Assembly (NCBI RefSeq): GCF_004216555.1
Contig: NZ_SGWQ01000001.1
Span: 310,001-374,000, forward strand
DNA: 64,000 nt
Origin: Herbihabitans rhizosphaerae
GTDB taxonomy: Bacteria; Actinomycetota; Actinomycetes; Mycobacteriales; Pseudonocardiaceae
Direction: 5' to 3'
Made by a program: the position numbers and the translations under genes. A model generated the notes under the pieces. It worked only from the letters and a program-made list of their open reading frames with translations, did no database searches and had not been told where the DNA came from. Below, in pieces: positions 46,781 through 55,791 of this stretch (within the stretch, counting starts at the first letter, position 1; each line of letters opens with the position of its first letter).

Positions 46781-47326
46781 ATGATCAAGCCGGTTCCCGC
46801 TCACTCCGCCCTGACCGACCGGGCGCTGCCCGACCTCAAGCCGCTCGGCGGCCTCGGGGACGCGGCGACCGTCCTGCTCGGTGTCGCCACCGCGGCTGCC
46901 GGGGCTTCCGTATTCGGCGACTGGAACGCCTATCAGGCCGTGCGGTTCCACCTCGCCGGCACGGTCACACTGTCCGATGTGGACAGTGCGGACCGACTGA
47001 ACGCCATCACGGGGTGGATCTCGTTCGGCACGATCGTCGTGGCCGCGGTGGTGTTCGTCGCCTGGCTGCTGCGAGCGCGGGACATCCACCGCCGCCGTAC
47101 CCGGAGCTTGGTGATCGGAGCCTGCGTCTGCTCGGTGGTCAACCTGTGTTGGGCCGCATGGCTGCTCGGCCAGGTCCCCGACGAAACGATCACCGTGGAC
47201 ACCCTGCACTCGATCGCGGTCTGGAGCACGATCGGACTGGCCTGCACGGCCGCCGCCGCGGTTCTGGCCATGATGATCATCAAGCGGATCACCGCGTGGC
47301 AGGAAGCCGCGCTCCCTCGCCGGTAA
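46781..47326 (+). CDS. Small DUF4328-like membrane protein
   Basis: A 181-residue protein with four hydrophobic helices at about 27-45, 75-97, 107-127 and 142-164, and cytoplasmic RARDIHRRRTRS between the second and third. ATG 46781 has GGGAGG upstream. It resembles the 40935 protein in layout, though it is shorter. No function is known. It ends 16 bases before the TetR gene. Confidence 0.65.
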   Translation: MIKPVPAHSALTDRALPDLKPLGGLGDAATVLLGVATAAAGASVFGDWNAYQAVRFHLAGTVTLSDVDSADRLNAITGWISFGTIVVAAVVFVAWLLRARDIHRRRTRSLVIGACVCSVVNLCWAAWLLGQVPDETITVDTLHSIAVWSTIGLACTAAAAVLAMMIIKRITAWQEAALPRR

Positions 47327-47342
47327 CGGTTACGATCCGCCA

Positions 47343-47906
47343 ATGACCGACGGTGGCGCGCGCCGCAGGGACTCGGCGGCGACCAGGCGGGCGCTGCTCG
47401 ACGCGGCGCGGAAACTGTTCGCCGACAAGGGTTTCGACCGCACGACGGTGCGCGACATCGCCGCCGCGGCCGGGGTCAACCAGGCGCTGCTGTTCCGCTA
47501 CTTCGGGTCCAAGGAGGAACTGCTCGGCGCCGTGCTGTCCGCACCCGGTGCGGCGCTGCTGGCCGACGTCGGCAGCGAGCGGCTACTCGGCGAACTGCTC
47601 ACCCGGCTGTTCGCCGAGGACCGGGAACGCGGTCACGAGGCGCTGCTGATGCTCGCCCTGACCGGCCCCGGCGTCGCGGCCGACACGCTGCGCCGCGAGG
47701 TGTCCGAGCCGTTCGTCGACGCGCTGTCCGCGATGTCCGGCGAGCCGGACGCCCGGCTGCGCGGCCAGCTCGTGCTGGCCTGGATCCTCGGCGTGGTGCT
47801 CAGCCGGGCCACGTCCCCGACCGGCGAGATCGCCGCCGCCGATCCCGAGCACGCCCGCGAGTTGATGCTGACCGCGATCCGTGCGCTGCTGGAGCGCGCC
47901 GACTGA
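47343..47906 (+). CDS. TetR-family regulator
   Basis: A 187-residue repressor. The N-terminal DNA-binding domain has LLDAARKLFADKGFDRTTVRDIAAAAGVNQALLFRYFGSKEELLGAVL (about 19-66). The C-terminal ligand domain is of the TetR_C type. It precedes the P450-ferredoxin pair on the same strand by 99 bases and may control it, but a target site was not identified. Confidence 0.88.
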   Translation: MTDGGARRRDSAATRRALLDAARKLFADKGFDRTTVRDIAAAAGVNQALLFRYFGSKEELLGAVLSAPGAALLADVGSERLLGELLTRLFAEDRERGHEALLMLALTGPGVAADTLRREVSEPFVDALSAMSGEPDARLRGQLVLAWILGVVLSRATSPTGEIAAADPEHARELMLTAIRALLERAD

Positions 47907-48005
47907 TAGTCCGAACGAGTTACCGTCCGCGACGAATCGTTGACGATGCGCAGAGCGCGTGCGTAGCTTTGTGAGCAGTTGCTTACTTAGCTTTCGGGGA
48001 GCGCG

Positions 48006-49184
48006 ATGAGCACGCCGCACGACTACCCGTTCAACAGCTCCGACGGTCTGGACCTCGACGAGGAGTACACGAAGGCCCGCGACGGCGACGGCATGATCAA
48101 GGTGCGTCTGCCGTACGGCGAGCCGGCGTGGCTGGCCACCCGCTACGACGACGTCCGGCTGGTGCTGGGCGACCGGCGGTTCAGCCGCGCGGCGGCGGCC
48201 GAGCGGGACGAGCCGCGCTCCCGGGCCGGCCGCCAGCGGGGCGGCATCCTCGCCATGGACCCGCCGGACCACACCCGGCTGCGCGTCCTCGCGGCGAAGG
48301 CGTTCACCGTGCGCCGGGTCGAGCAACTGCGGCCGAGGGTCCGCGAGGTCACCGCCGAGTTGATCACGGCGATGCGGGACGCGGGCCCACCGGTGGACCT
48401 GGTGGACTCGTTCGCGCTGCCGCTGCCGGTGCGGGTGATCTGCGAACTGCTCGGCGTGCCCACCGAGGACCAGTCGCGGTTCCGGGTGTGGAGCGACGCG
48501 GCGCTGTCCACGAGTTCGCTGTCCGCCGAGGAGTTCGTGCGCAACCAGCGGGAGCTGCGCGAGTACATGGCCGGGCTGATCGCCCAGCGCAGGGCGCGGC
48601 CGGAGCAGGACTTCATGACCGCGCTGATCCAGGCGCGCGACGTGGACGACAAGCTCTCCGAAAAGGAGATGATCGACCTGTGCGCCGGCATTCTGGTCGC
48701 CGGGCACGAGACCACCGCGACACAGATCCCCAACTTCGTGTACCTCCTGACGAACCACCCGGACCGGATGGCCGAACTGCGTGCGAACCCCGACCGGATT
48801 CCGGCCGCGGTCGAGGAACTGCTGCGATACGTGCCACTGGGCTCGGGCTCGGGGTTCGCCCGGTACGCCACCGAGGACGTCGAGGTCGGCGGTGTGCTGG
48901 TGCGCGCGGGCGAGCCGGTGCTGGTCTCGATCGGCTCGGCCAACCGGGACGAGCGCAAGTTCGCCGCCCCGGACGAGATGTCGTTTCACCGGGAGTCCAA
49001 CTCGCACATGGGTTTCGGGCACGGCGCGCACCACTGTCTGGGCGCCCCGCTGGCTCGCGTGGAACTGCAGGAGGCGCTGCGCGGGCTGCTCGCCGAACTG
49101 CCGGGCCTGCACGTCGCCGGCGACATCGAGTGGAAGTCGCACATGGTGGTGCGCGGGCCGCGTCGGATGCCTGTGGCATGGTGA
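48006..49184 (+). CDS. Cytochrome P450
   Basis: A 392-residue soluble class-I P450 (CYP105/107-like by general look). The I-helix oxygen motif is AGHETT, the ExxR of the K-helix appears in EELLRY, and the heme loop is FGHGAHHCLG with Cys344 as ligand. MDPPDHTRLRVL near residue 83 is typical. Its electron donor ferredoxin is encoded 4 bases downstream. Substrate unknown; many such enzymes hydroxylate natural products or xenobiotics. Confidence 0.93.
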   Translation: MSTPHDYPFNSSDGLDLDEEYTKARDGDGMIKVRLPYGEPAWLATRYDDVRLVLGDRRFSRAAAAERDEPRSRAGRQRGGILAMDPPDHTRLRVLAAKAFTVRRVEQLRPRVREVTAELITAMRDAGPPVDLVDSFALPLPVRVICELLGVPTEDQSRFRVWSDAALSTSSLSAEEFVRNQRELREYMAGLIAQRRARPEQDFMTALIQARDVDDKLSEKEMIDLCAGILVAGHETTATQIPNFVYLLTNHPDRMAELRANPDRIPAAVEELLRYVPLGSGSGFARYATEDVEVGGVLVRAGEPVLVSIGSANRDERKFAAPDEMSFHRESNSHMGFGHGAHHCLGAPLARVELQEALRGLLAELPGLHVAGDIEWKSHMVVRGPRRMPVAW

Positions 49185-49188
49185 GCGC

Positions 49189-49407
49189 ATGACGTGGACG
49201 GTGTCGGTCAGCCCGGACCGGTGCATGGCCTCAGGATTGTGCGCCGGCACCCGCCCGGACGCTTTCGCCCTCGAGGGCTCGACCGCCGAGCCGGTGGAGC
49301 CCCACCCGCAGCCGGACGACGACCTGCTGGACGTCGCCGACTCCTGCCCGGCCCTGGCGATCACCGTGCTCGACGAGGACGACAACGAGATCGGCCCGCG
49401 CCCCTAG
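49189..49407 (+). CDS. Single-cluster ferredoxin, partner of the P450
   Basis: A 72-residue ferredoxin of the [3Fe-4S] type found beside actinobacterial P450s. Ligand cysteines are visible in SPDRCMASGLCAGTRPDAF and in the distal DSCPALAITV. ATG 49189 lies 4 bases after the P450 stop. It should carry electrons from a ferredoxin reductase, not seen in this window, to the P450. Confidence 0.88.
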   Translation: MTWTVSVSPDRCMASGLCAGTRPDAFALEGSTAEPVEPHPQPDDDLLDVADSCPALAITVLDEDDNEIGPRP

Positions 49408-49414
49408 CCCGTGT

Positions 49415-50104
49415 TCACCCCGGGTTGACCGCGCGGTGGAGAGCGACGACGCCGAAGGTCAGGTCCAGCCACTCGACCTCGCCCCAGCCGGCCTTGGCGA
49501 TCAGCTCGGCCAGATCGCGCTGCGCGTGCCAGGTGCGCATCGACTCCGACAGGTACTCATACGCCGCCGAGTTCGACGAGAACGGTCGCGTGATCAGCGG
49601 CAGCACGCGCAGCACGGTGTGGTGGTAGAGCCACCGGATCGGCCGCAGCCTCGGCTGGGACACCTCGCAGATCACCAGGCGCCCGCCGGGCCTGGTCACC
49701 CGCCGCATCTCGCGCAGCGCGGCCACGGTGTCGTTCATGTTGCGCAGCCCGAAGGTGACGGTCACCGCGTCGAACGACCCGGTCGCGAACGGCAGGTGGA
49801 ACGCGTCCGCGGCCACCTTCGGCACGTCGCGGTGCGCGCCGCTACGCAGCATGCCGAGCGAGAAGTCCGCGGCGACACACCACGCGCCGCCGCGCCCGTA
49901 CTCCACTGTGGACACAGCGGTGCCGGCCGCGAGATCGAGCACCGTCTCCCCCGGCTTGCCGTCGAGCACCCGCCGGGTCATCTCCCGCCAGCGCCGGTCG
50001 AAGCCGAGCGTCATCGCGGAGTTCGTGCGGTCGTAGCCCTTGGCCACACCGTCGAACATCTCGGCTACGTCGTGTGGATCTTTGTCCAGGCCAGCACGGG
50101 ACAT
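49415..50104 (-). CDS. menG: Demethylmenaquinone methyltransferase
   Basis: A 229-residue SAM-dependent methyltransferase (UbiE/MenG). It has [33 protein letters not shown] at the N-terminus, VLDLAAGT (SAM motif I) and [26 protein letters not shown], the UbiE signature. It adds the final methyl group in menaquinone synthesis. ATG 50104 was chosen; an upstream in-frame start gives only a basic tail. A divergence from the TetR gene is absent: both run on the minus strand, 10 bases apart. The neighbouring MgtA-like gene and menD match the mycobacterial order. Confidence 0.93.
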   Translation of the reverse strand: MSRAGLDKDPHDVAEMFDGVAKGYDRTNSAMTLGFDRRWREMTRRVLDGKPGETVLDLAAGTAVSTVEYGRGGAWCVAADFSLGMLRSGAHRDVPKVAADAFHLPFATGSFDAVTVTFGLRNMNDTVAALREMRRVTRPGGRLVICEVSQPRLRPIRWLYHHTVLRVLPLITRPFSSNSAAYEYLSESMRTWHAQRDLAELIAKAGWGEVEWLDLTFGVVALHRAVNPG

Positions 50105-50114
50105 GGTTCGCAGC

Positions 50115-50711
50115 TTACGACGGTGCGAGTGTGGCCAGCGCATGCGCCACCCACGCGTCGGCGAACCGGTCCGCGTCGAGGTCCCCCGGTGTGTGGCCGA
50201 TCAGCGCGGACAGAATCGGGTGGTAGGTCAGCGAGGCCAGCAGCACGGCCGCCGTCGCCTCCGGATCGGCGACCCGGACCAGGCCCTGCTCGGCCGCGGC
50301 GACCAGCCACGCGGTGAACGCGCCGTACACGCTCTGCCTGACCTCGCCCCAGATCTTGGCCAGCACGTCCGGCGCGTCGTCCAGGTCGCGCAGCATCACC
50401 CGGATCACCTCGCGGTCCCGCTCCATGCCGCCCCACACCGCGCGCACGCCCAGCCGCAGCGCGCCCTCGAGATCGGCCGGCACCTCGTCCACATAGGACC
50501 GCGCACCCGCGCGCATGGTCTCGATGTGGGTGTCGATCACCGCCTCCAGCAGCGCCCGCTTGGACGGGAAGTGCTTGTACAGCGCGCCCGATCCGGGGGT
50601 CAGCCCGCAGGCGACCTGGATGTCGGCGACCGAGGTGGCGCGGTAACCCTTCGTGGAGAACAGGCGCGACGCCTCGCTGACGAACCGGTCGCGGGCACTC
50701 GACGGAGACAT
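50115..50711 (-). CDS. TetR-family regulator, divergent from an SRPBCC gene
   Basis: A 198-residue TetR protein. The helix-turn-helix spans [49 protein letters not shown] (about 10-60). The ligand domain contains [20 protein letters not shown]. Its ATG at 50711 is the left end of a 28-bp palindrome whose right end is the ATG of the divergent SRPBCC gene. There is no room for a ribosome-binding site, so the mRNA is probably leaderless and the palindrome its own operator. It sits 10 bases before menG, possibly in one transcript. Confidence 0.88.
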   Translation of the reverse strand: MSPSSARDRFVSEASRLFSTKGYRATSVADIQVACGLTPGSGALYKHFPSKRALLEAVIDTHIETMRAGARSYVDEVPADLEGALRLGVRAVWGGMERDREVIRVMLRDLDDAPDVLAKIWGEVRQSVYGAFTAWLVAAAEQGLVRVADPEATAAVLLASLTYHPILSALIGHTPGDLDADRFADAWVAHALATLAPS

Positions 50712-50736
50712 GGTGAGAGAGTACTCTCTCACCATG
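50709..50736. promoter_or_regulatory. 28-bp perfect palindrome whose ends are the two start codons
   Basis: The palindrome reads CATGGTGAGAGAGT in each direction and is centred at 50722/50723. The CAT at one end is the TetR start read in reverse, and the ATG at the other is the SRPBCC start. The 22-bp core fits a TetR operator. Because it covers both starts, one bound dimer would shut both genes. Confidence 0.85.
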
Positions 50737-51198
50737 ATCGAGGTACAGGTGCGGGAGACCATCGGCTGCACGCCGGACGAGCTGTTGGCCTTCGTGATGG
50801 ACATCGAGCGGTACGCCGAGGTGGACAAGAAGATCAACCCGGTCACCTGGACGCGCCGGGATGGCGACGTGGTCGAGTTCGAGTGCCGGCCCAAGGTGGC
50901 CGGAATCCCGCAGCCGAAGGTCGTGCAGCGGCTCCGGCTGACCCCGGGCGAGCGCGTCGACATATCGCTGTCTCCGTTGCCGCGCAACAGGTTTCAGCAC
51001 ACCATCGCGAAGTTCGAGGCCAGCTTCGCGTGCGCGCCGGTCGACGGCGGCACCGAGGTGACCCGCACGCTGCGGTTCACCTTCCCCGCCTGGATCCGCT
51101 GGATGATGGAACCGGTGCTCCGCCGACGCCTGCCGGCCGAGGTGCGCGACGAGATCGCCCGCGCCAAGGCTCACCTAGAGTCACCGACCCCGCGCTGA
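50734..51198 (+). CDS. SRPBCC-family ligand-binding protein
   Basis: A 154-residue START/Bet v1-like helix-grip protein: VRETIGCTPDELLAFVMDIERYAEVDKKI at the N-terminus, then antiparallel strands, then a long C-terminal helix with LRRRLPAEVRDEIARAKAHLE. Such proteins bind hydrophobic small molecules such as polyketides or lipids. It is transcribed divergently from the TetR gene, with both starts in one palindrome, so it is almost certainly the regulator's target. Leaderless translation is inferred. Confidence 0.82.
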   Translation: MIEVQVRETIGCTPDELLAFVMDIERYAEVDKKINPVTWTRRDGDVVEFECRPKVAGIPQPKVVQRLRLTPGERVDISLSPLPRNRFQHTIAKFEASFACAPVDGGTEVTRTLRFTFPAWIRWMMEPVLRRRLPAEVRDEIARAKAHLESPTPR

Positions 51199-51222
51199 CC
51201 TGCGCGTTCACGATGCCCCTGT

Positions 51223-51246
51223 CGTACTTTAGCGGGCTAAAGTACG
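51223..51246. terminator. Strong hairpin between convergent genes
   Basis: CGTACTTTAGC, a GG loop and GCTAAAGTACG form an 11-bp perfect stem between the convergent SRPBCC and glycosyltransferase genes. It is the natural place for a bidirectional terminator. The stem is AT-rich for this genome and has no long T run, so an operator is the other reading. Confidence 0.55.
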
Positions 51247-51305
51247 CAAAACATGAACGGCGTGATCGCTAAGTTTCGGACATGCGAGGTTGGTGAACAG
51301 GGGCT

Positions 51306-52421
51306 CTAGAGACGCAGGGCGCTGAGCATTCCGCCGACGGCGCGCGGCCAGTCGAAGTCCTCGGCGCGGGCCCGTGCGGCGGCGCGGCGGGTCGGCTCGG
51401 GTGCGGACAGCAGGGTGTGCACCGCGCCGGCGAACGCGGGCGCGTGGTCGGCCACCGCCGCGCCGCAGTCCGGGCGCACGATCTCGCGCAGCGCCGAGGA
51501 CGCCGACACCACAACGGGTGTACCGGACGCGAGCGCCTCCAACGCGGCGAGCCCGAACGTCTCGTGCGGACCGGGTGCCAGCGACACGTCGGAGGTGGCC
51601 AGCAGCCGCGCGACGTCCAGCCGGGACGGCACGAACCCGAGGAACGTCACCGGCAGCCCGGCGGCGCGCCGCTCCAGCGCCGGCCGGCGCGGCCCGTCAC
51701 CGGCGATCACCAGCCGCACCTTGTGTCCCGAGGTGTGCATCTCCGCGAGCGTGTCCACACTCCGCTCGACGTGCTTCTCCGGAGATAACCGTCCACAGTG
51801 GACCAACAGCGCGTCGGCTCCCCTGGCCAACTCCCCGCGCAGCGAGGCGTCGGCGTTGGTCGGCGCGAACGTGCGCAGGTCGACCCCGAGTGGCACCCGG
51901 CGCACGTTCGCCGCGCCGATCCGGTCGAACTCCGCGCCGGCGAACGACGTCGTGCACACGACCGTGTCGTAGCTGGCCGCCATCCGCGCGTTCATCGCGT
52001 CGGCCACGCGGGTCGCGACCGACGGCGGCAACAGGAACTGCTCGAGCAACCGGTCCAGCCGCTCGTGCGAGATCACCACGCTGGGCACGCCGTTGCGACT
52101 CGCCCAAGTGCCCATTCCGCGCAGGGTGAGCCGGTCGGACACCTCGATCCGGTCCGGCCGCAGCCGCGTCAGCAGGGTGCGCACTCGCCACGGGTCGACC
52201 GCCCGGTAGCCACCCGTTCCGGGGATGCGCGGCGCCGGCAGGGTGATTCGGCGTGCCCCGCTCGGCATCGTGGTGTCCGAGCTGCGGGTGCCGGGCACCA
52301 CCAGCGTGACGCGATGGCCGTGTGCCACATAGCCCGCGCCGAGGTGGTGCAACGCGGTGCGCAGTCCGCCGGAGCGCGGCCCGTAGAAGTTGGCCAGTTG
52401 CACCACGTGCAGCACGGTCAC
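51306..52421 (-). CDS. GT4-family glycosyltransferase
   Basis: A 371-residue GT-B glycosyltransferase. It has N-terminal VLHVVQLANFYGPRSGGLRTAL (acceptor half) and C-terminal VHCGRLSPEKHVERSVDTLAEM and APGPHETFGLAALEALASGTPVV with the EX7E motif (sugar-nucleotide half). GTG 52421 overlaps the stop of the second glycosyltransferase (GTGA), so the two enzymes are made together. It is probably involved in mannolipid or glycolipid synthesis at the membrane, inferred from its MgtA-like neighbour. Confidence 0.9.
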   Translation of the reverse strand: MTVLHVVQLANFYGPRSGGLRTALHHLGAGYVAHGHRVTLVVPGTRSSDTTMPSGARRITLPAPRIPGTGGYRAVDPWRVRTLLTRLRPDRIEVSDRLTLRGMGTWASRNGVPSVVISHERLDRLLEQFLLPPSVATRVADAMNARMAASYDTVVCTTSFAGAEFDRIGAANVRRVPLGVDLRTFAPTNADASLRGELARGADALLVHCGRLSPEKHVERSVDTLAEMHTSGHKVRLVIAGDGPRRPALERRAAGLPVTFLGFVPSRLDVARLLATSDVSLAPGPHETFGLAALEALASGTPVVVSASSALREIVRPDCGAAVADHAPAFAGAVHTLLSAPEPTRRAAARARAEDFDWPRAVGGMLSALRL

Positions 52422-53539
52422 GCCGCCCTGGCGGCACGGAGGCCGGCCACCTCCGCGTAGTGGTCGACGAGTTCTCCGCACACGGCCGGCCAGCTGCGGC
52501 CGAGCACGGCGCGGCGGGCGGCCGCACCCATCTCCTCGCGCAGCGACGGATCCCCGAGACGCTCCACAGTGGACACCAGCTCGGCGCGGAACTTCGTGTC
52601 GTCCGGCCCGATCAGGTAACCCGTCCGTCCACTGTGGACAAGGTCGCGCGGCCCGCCGGCGTTCGGCGCGATCACCGGCACACCGGAGGCCATCGCCTCC
52701 TGCACGGCCTGGCAGAACGTCTCGTGCGGGCCGGTGTGCACGAACACGTCCAGACTGGCGTAGGCCTCGGCCAGCGCCTCGCCGGTGCGAAAGCCCAGGA
52801 ACGCCGCGTCGGGCATGGCCTTGCGCAGCGCCCGCTCGTCCGGCCCCTCGCCGACCACGACCACCCGCACACCGGGCAGCGCGTTCAGCGCGGCCAGCCG
52901 CTGCACCTGCTTCTCAGGTGCCAGCCGGCCGACGTAGCCGACCAGCAGCTCGCCGTTCGGAGCCAGCCGCGCGCGCAGTTCGTGGTCCACTCGCGTCGGC
53001 GCGAACAGCTGGAGGTCGACGCCACGGCCCCAGCGCTGCACCCTCGGGATGCCGTGCGCGAGCAGTTCCCGCACGGCGGCCGTGGACGGCGCCAGCGTGC
53101 GGTCCGCACTCGAGTGCAGCCGCTTGATCCAGCGCCACGCGGTCCGGGCGCCCCGCGAGAGCCCGTAGGACGCGGCGAACCCGGCGACGTCGGTCTGGTA
53201 CACCGCGATGGTCGGCAGGTCCAGCTTTCTCGCCGCGCGCATGCCGCACGCGCCGAGCACGAACGGCGATGCCAGGTGCACCACGTCCGGCGCGAACTCG
53301 GCGATGGCGGTGGCGACCTTCGGTGACGGCACCCCGATCGGCAGCGAGGTGATCACGGGCAGGTCGACCGCCGGCACGCGGACGACCGGCGCGTGCAGGT
53401 AGTGGTTGCACCCCGCGCCGGGCGCGACGATCAGCGCCTGGTGGCCGCGGGTGCGCAGATGCTCGACGACTCGGAGAACGGAGTTCGACACGCCGTTCAC
53501 CTGCGGCAGGAAGCTCTCGGTGACAATGGCGACTCGCAC
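52418..53539 (-). CDS. mgtA: GT4 mannosyltransferase, MgtA-like
   Basis: A 373-residue GT-B enzyme close to mycobacterial MgtA (a GDP-Man-dependent alpha-mannosyltransferase acting on glycolipids). VRVAIVTESFLPQVNGVSNSVLRVVEHL is the typical start. VGYVGRLAPEKQVQRL and HTGPHETFCQAVQEAMASGVPVIAPNAGGPRDLV carry the donor-binding EX7E motif. The GTG at 53539 was chosen on homology. In mycobacteria mgtA lies between menD and menG (Rv0555-Rv0558), and the arrangement here is comparable. Confidence 0.85.
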   Translation of the reverse strand: MRVAIVTESFLPQVNGVSNSVLRVVEHLRTRGHQALIVAPGAGCNHYLHAPVVRVPAVDLPVITSLPIGVPSPKVATAIAEFAPDVVHLASPFVLGACGMRAARKLDLPTIAVYQTDVAGFAASYGLSRGARTAWRWIKRLHSSADRTLAPSTAAVRELLAHGIPRVQRWGRGVDLQLFAPTRVDHELRARLAPNGELLVGYVGRLAPEKQVQRLAALNALPGVRVVVVGEGPDERALRKAMPDAAFLGFRTGEALAEAYASLDVFVHTGPHETFCQAVQEAMASGVPVIAPNAGGPRDLVHSGRTGYLIGPDDTKFRAELVSTVERLGDPSLREEMGAAARRAVLGRSWPAVCGELVDHYAEVAGLRAARAA

Positions 53540-53737
53540 GGATCGACTGTCGCAACCAGATCCGTCCAGTGAGTCGACCTGCACGTGACAGCACGGGGAA
53601 CGCGGCGGGAACACCTCGGGTGCTAGTGCCCCGTGTTCGAGACACCAGGTGCCGGAGCGAGAGTTTGACCTGGCGATAGTTCGGCCGTCATCTGCCGGAC
53701 GCATCGCAGACACCAGGCGCGGTCACGCTAGGGCGGC

Positions 53738-54592
53738 ATGACGGTCCTGTCCTCTCGCCCGGTCAAACCCGTTGAGCCGGGCCTGCTGTCCCGGGCGCTC
53801 GAGGTGGCCGGAAGGCTCGCCAACGACGCCACGGACGTAATCACCGCGACCGCGGGCCGTGGCGCCCGCCCAGACCAGAAGGACTCGCCGTTCGACTGGG
53901 TGACCGACACCGATCGCATCCTCGAGCGGCACACCAGGCGCGTGCTCACCGCCGAGTTCCCCGGAATGCCCGTGGTCGGCGAGGAGTTCGGCGCCGACGT
54001 CGGGGCGGCCGAGGCGGAGTACCGCTGGGTGGTCGACCCGGTGGACGGGACCGCGAACTACGTGGCCGGGGTGCCGTGGTGCGCCTACAGCCTCGCGCTG
54101 GTGGACGCCGCCGGGCCGGTGGTCGGCGTGGTGGCCGACCCGTACCGGGGCCAGATCTACGCGGCGGCGCGTGGCCGCGGCGCGCGGGCGAACGGCCAGC
54201 GGATCACCTTGACCGACACGGCCACGACGGCCGGCGCGATCGTGTGCACGGAGCTGAGCCGCAAGGGGCCGTGGCCGGGGATGGGCGACTTCATCGAGCG
54301 GGCGGCCGCGTCGCACGCCGGGGTCCGGGTGCTCGGCTCGGCCGCGCTGGCGATCGCGCAGGTGGCGCTGGGGCACGCGGTGGCCGCCGTCCTGCACAGC
54401 TACCACGAGTGGGACGTCGCCGGATCGGTCGCGCTGGCGATCGAGGCCGGCGCGCTGGTGCTGGACAAGCACGGCGAGGGCGCGCTGCTGCCGGTGGACG
54501 GGCTGCTGGTCGCCGCACCGGGTACGGCCGACGAGGTGCTCGACTGGTGGCAGCGCTCCCGCGCGGGAATCGCTGCCACCCAAACACTCTGA
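53738..54592 (+). CDS. Inositol monophosphatase-family phosphatase
   Basis: A 284-residue Mg2+-dependent phosphatase. WVTDTDRILE, VVGEEFG and VVDPVDGTANYVAG (DPxDGTxN, metal binding), plus the C-terminal WDVAGSVALAIEAGA, are all the expected motifs. Substrates of the family include inositol-1-phosphate and histidinol phosphate. Next to glycolipid glycosyltransferases the first is attractive, since inositol feeds phosphatidylinositol mannosides, but this is inference. It ends 4 bases from the convergent lipoprotein gene. Confidence 0.9.
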   Translation: MTVLSSRPVKPVEPGLLSRALEVAGRLANDATDVITATAGRGARPDQKDSPFDWVTDTDRILERHTRRVLTAEFPGMPVVGEEFGADVGAAEAEYRWVVDPVDGTANYVAGVPWCAYSLALVDAAGPVVGVVADPYRGQIYAAARGRGARANGQRITLTDTATTAGAIVCTELSRKGPWPGMGDFIERAAASHAGVRVLGSAALAIAQVALGHAVAAVLHSYHEWDVAGSVALAIEAGALVLDKHGEGALLPVDGLLVAAPGTADEVLDWWQRSRAGIAATQTL

Positions 54593-54596
54593 GGGG

Positions 54597-55721
54597 TCAG
54601 AGCTGGCCGGCGACGGCCTCGGCGAACCGGGTCAGCGGCTCGCACGACGGCGGCGGAACGTTCGCGCCTGGTGGGAACGAGGCGGCCCGGAAGTCGTCGT
54701 TGAGGTCGACCTTCGCGAGCACCGCGCCGTTCTGGTCCTCCGGCGGAGCCGGCTCCACGATCAACGCGTACCCGCAGCTCCCGCCGGTCTGCACGCCACC
54801 CGGCCCACGCCCGGCCGAGACCATCTTGACGGCGTTGAACCTGCCGACCCTGGTCGCCGCGGCCTCCCAGGTGCCCACACCCTGATCGGTCTTCTCCAGC
54901 CGGGGCACGGCGTCGATCTTCCAGTACACGCTCACGTTCAGCGCCACGGGATTGCCGGGGCGGAACAACCTGATTCGGCACTGGTACGGCGACACGTAGC
55001 TCACCCCGGACTGGTAGTCCGGGTACTGCCCGAGCAGCACGTCCTTGCGGGCGCACGGGTCCTTGCCGACAACCGGGATCGTGGACGGCTTGGATCGCGG
55101 GGTGAACGCCTCCGCCTTGGGCATGATCCGCAACAGGTAGGACTTGGCCTCCTGACAGCGTTCCGGCCACACCTGGTCCGGCGCACCCTTGGCCGGCACC
55201 TTCCGCGCCCGCAGCGAGACGGCGAAATCCGCGCCGGGGTACGGCGCGTAGTACATGCACTCGTCCTGCTTCTCCTTGTTGTACCTGTAGTTGTGCAACG
55301 TGCGGCCGTCCGCCGGCTCCGGCGCGTTCTCGGTGCGTTCCTTCTGCCCGAATTCCACGCCGACCTTCAGGTCGAACAGGTAGGAGAACGGCTCGTTGGG
55401 ATTCTTCGCGCGCGCCCAGCATTCGTTGAATACCCGGCGGGCGCCTTCGGCCTCCCGCTGGGCGCCGAACTTGGCCAGCGCCTCGACGTCGTGGATGTCG
55501 CAGACCGACGCGTCGCGGATCTTGCGCATCAGTTCATCCGCGTTGACCGGCGTGGACGGCGGGGTGTCCGTCGGTTCGGCGGCCGGTGGCGCCTTCTGCC
55601 CACTGGCGGCGGGCTCGCCGGCGGGCGACGCGGTACCGGAGACGGTGGTCGCGCAGCCGGCCATGAGAGCCGCCGCGGAAAGCACAGCCAGCAGGCCGAG
55701 CCGGTTCTTCAATCGGTTCAC
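54597..55721 (-). CDS. Exported lipoprotein of unknown function
   Basis: A 374-residue lipoprotein. The signal peptide ends with the lipobox LMAGC (Cys at about 23), then a TVSGTASPAGEPA linker as in many mycobacterial lipoproteins. The mature domain has about eight cysteines (SVCDIHD, NECWARA, DECMYY, ERCQEAK, DPCARK, YQCRI, GSCGYA, PSCEPL), probably disulfide-bonded. No family is recognised; a DUF3558-type relationship is possible. Start GTG 55721. Confidence 0.8.
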   Translation of the reverse strand: MNRLKNRLGLLAVLSAAALMAGCATTVSGTASPAGEPAASGQKAPPAAEPTDTPPSTPVNADELMRKIRDASVCDIHDVEALAKFGAQREAEGARRVFNECWARAKNPNEPFSYLFDLKVGVEFGQKERTENAPEPADGRTLHNYRYNKEKQDECMYYAPYPGADFAVSLRARKVPAKGAPDQVWPERCQEAKSYLLRIMPKAEAFTPRSKPSTIPVVGKDPCARKDVLLGQYPDYQSGVSYVSPYQCRIRLFRPGNPVALNVSVYWKIDAVPRLEKTDQGVGTWEAAATRVGRFNAVKMVSAGRGPGGVQTGGSCGYALIVEPAPPEDQNGAVLAKVDLNDDFRAASFPPGANVPPPSCEPLTRFAEAVAGQL

Positions 55722-55791
55722 GGCGTTCCCGTACTCGAAAGGGCTGGACGGACAGAAATTACCAGGTGTGCCGACGACCTCGCCGACAGTT

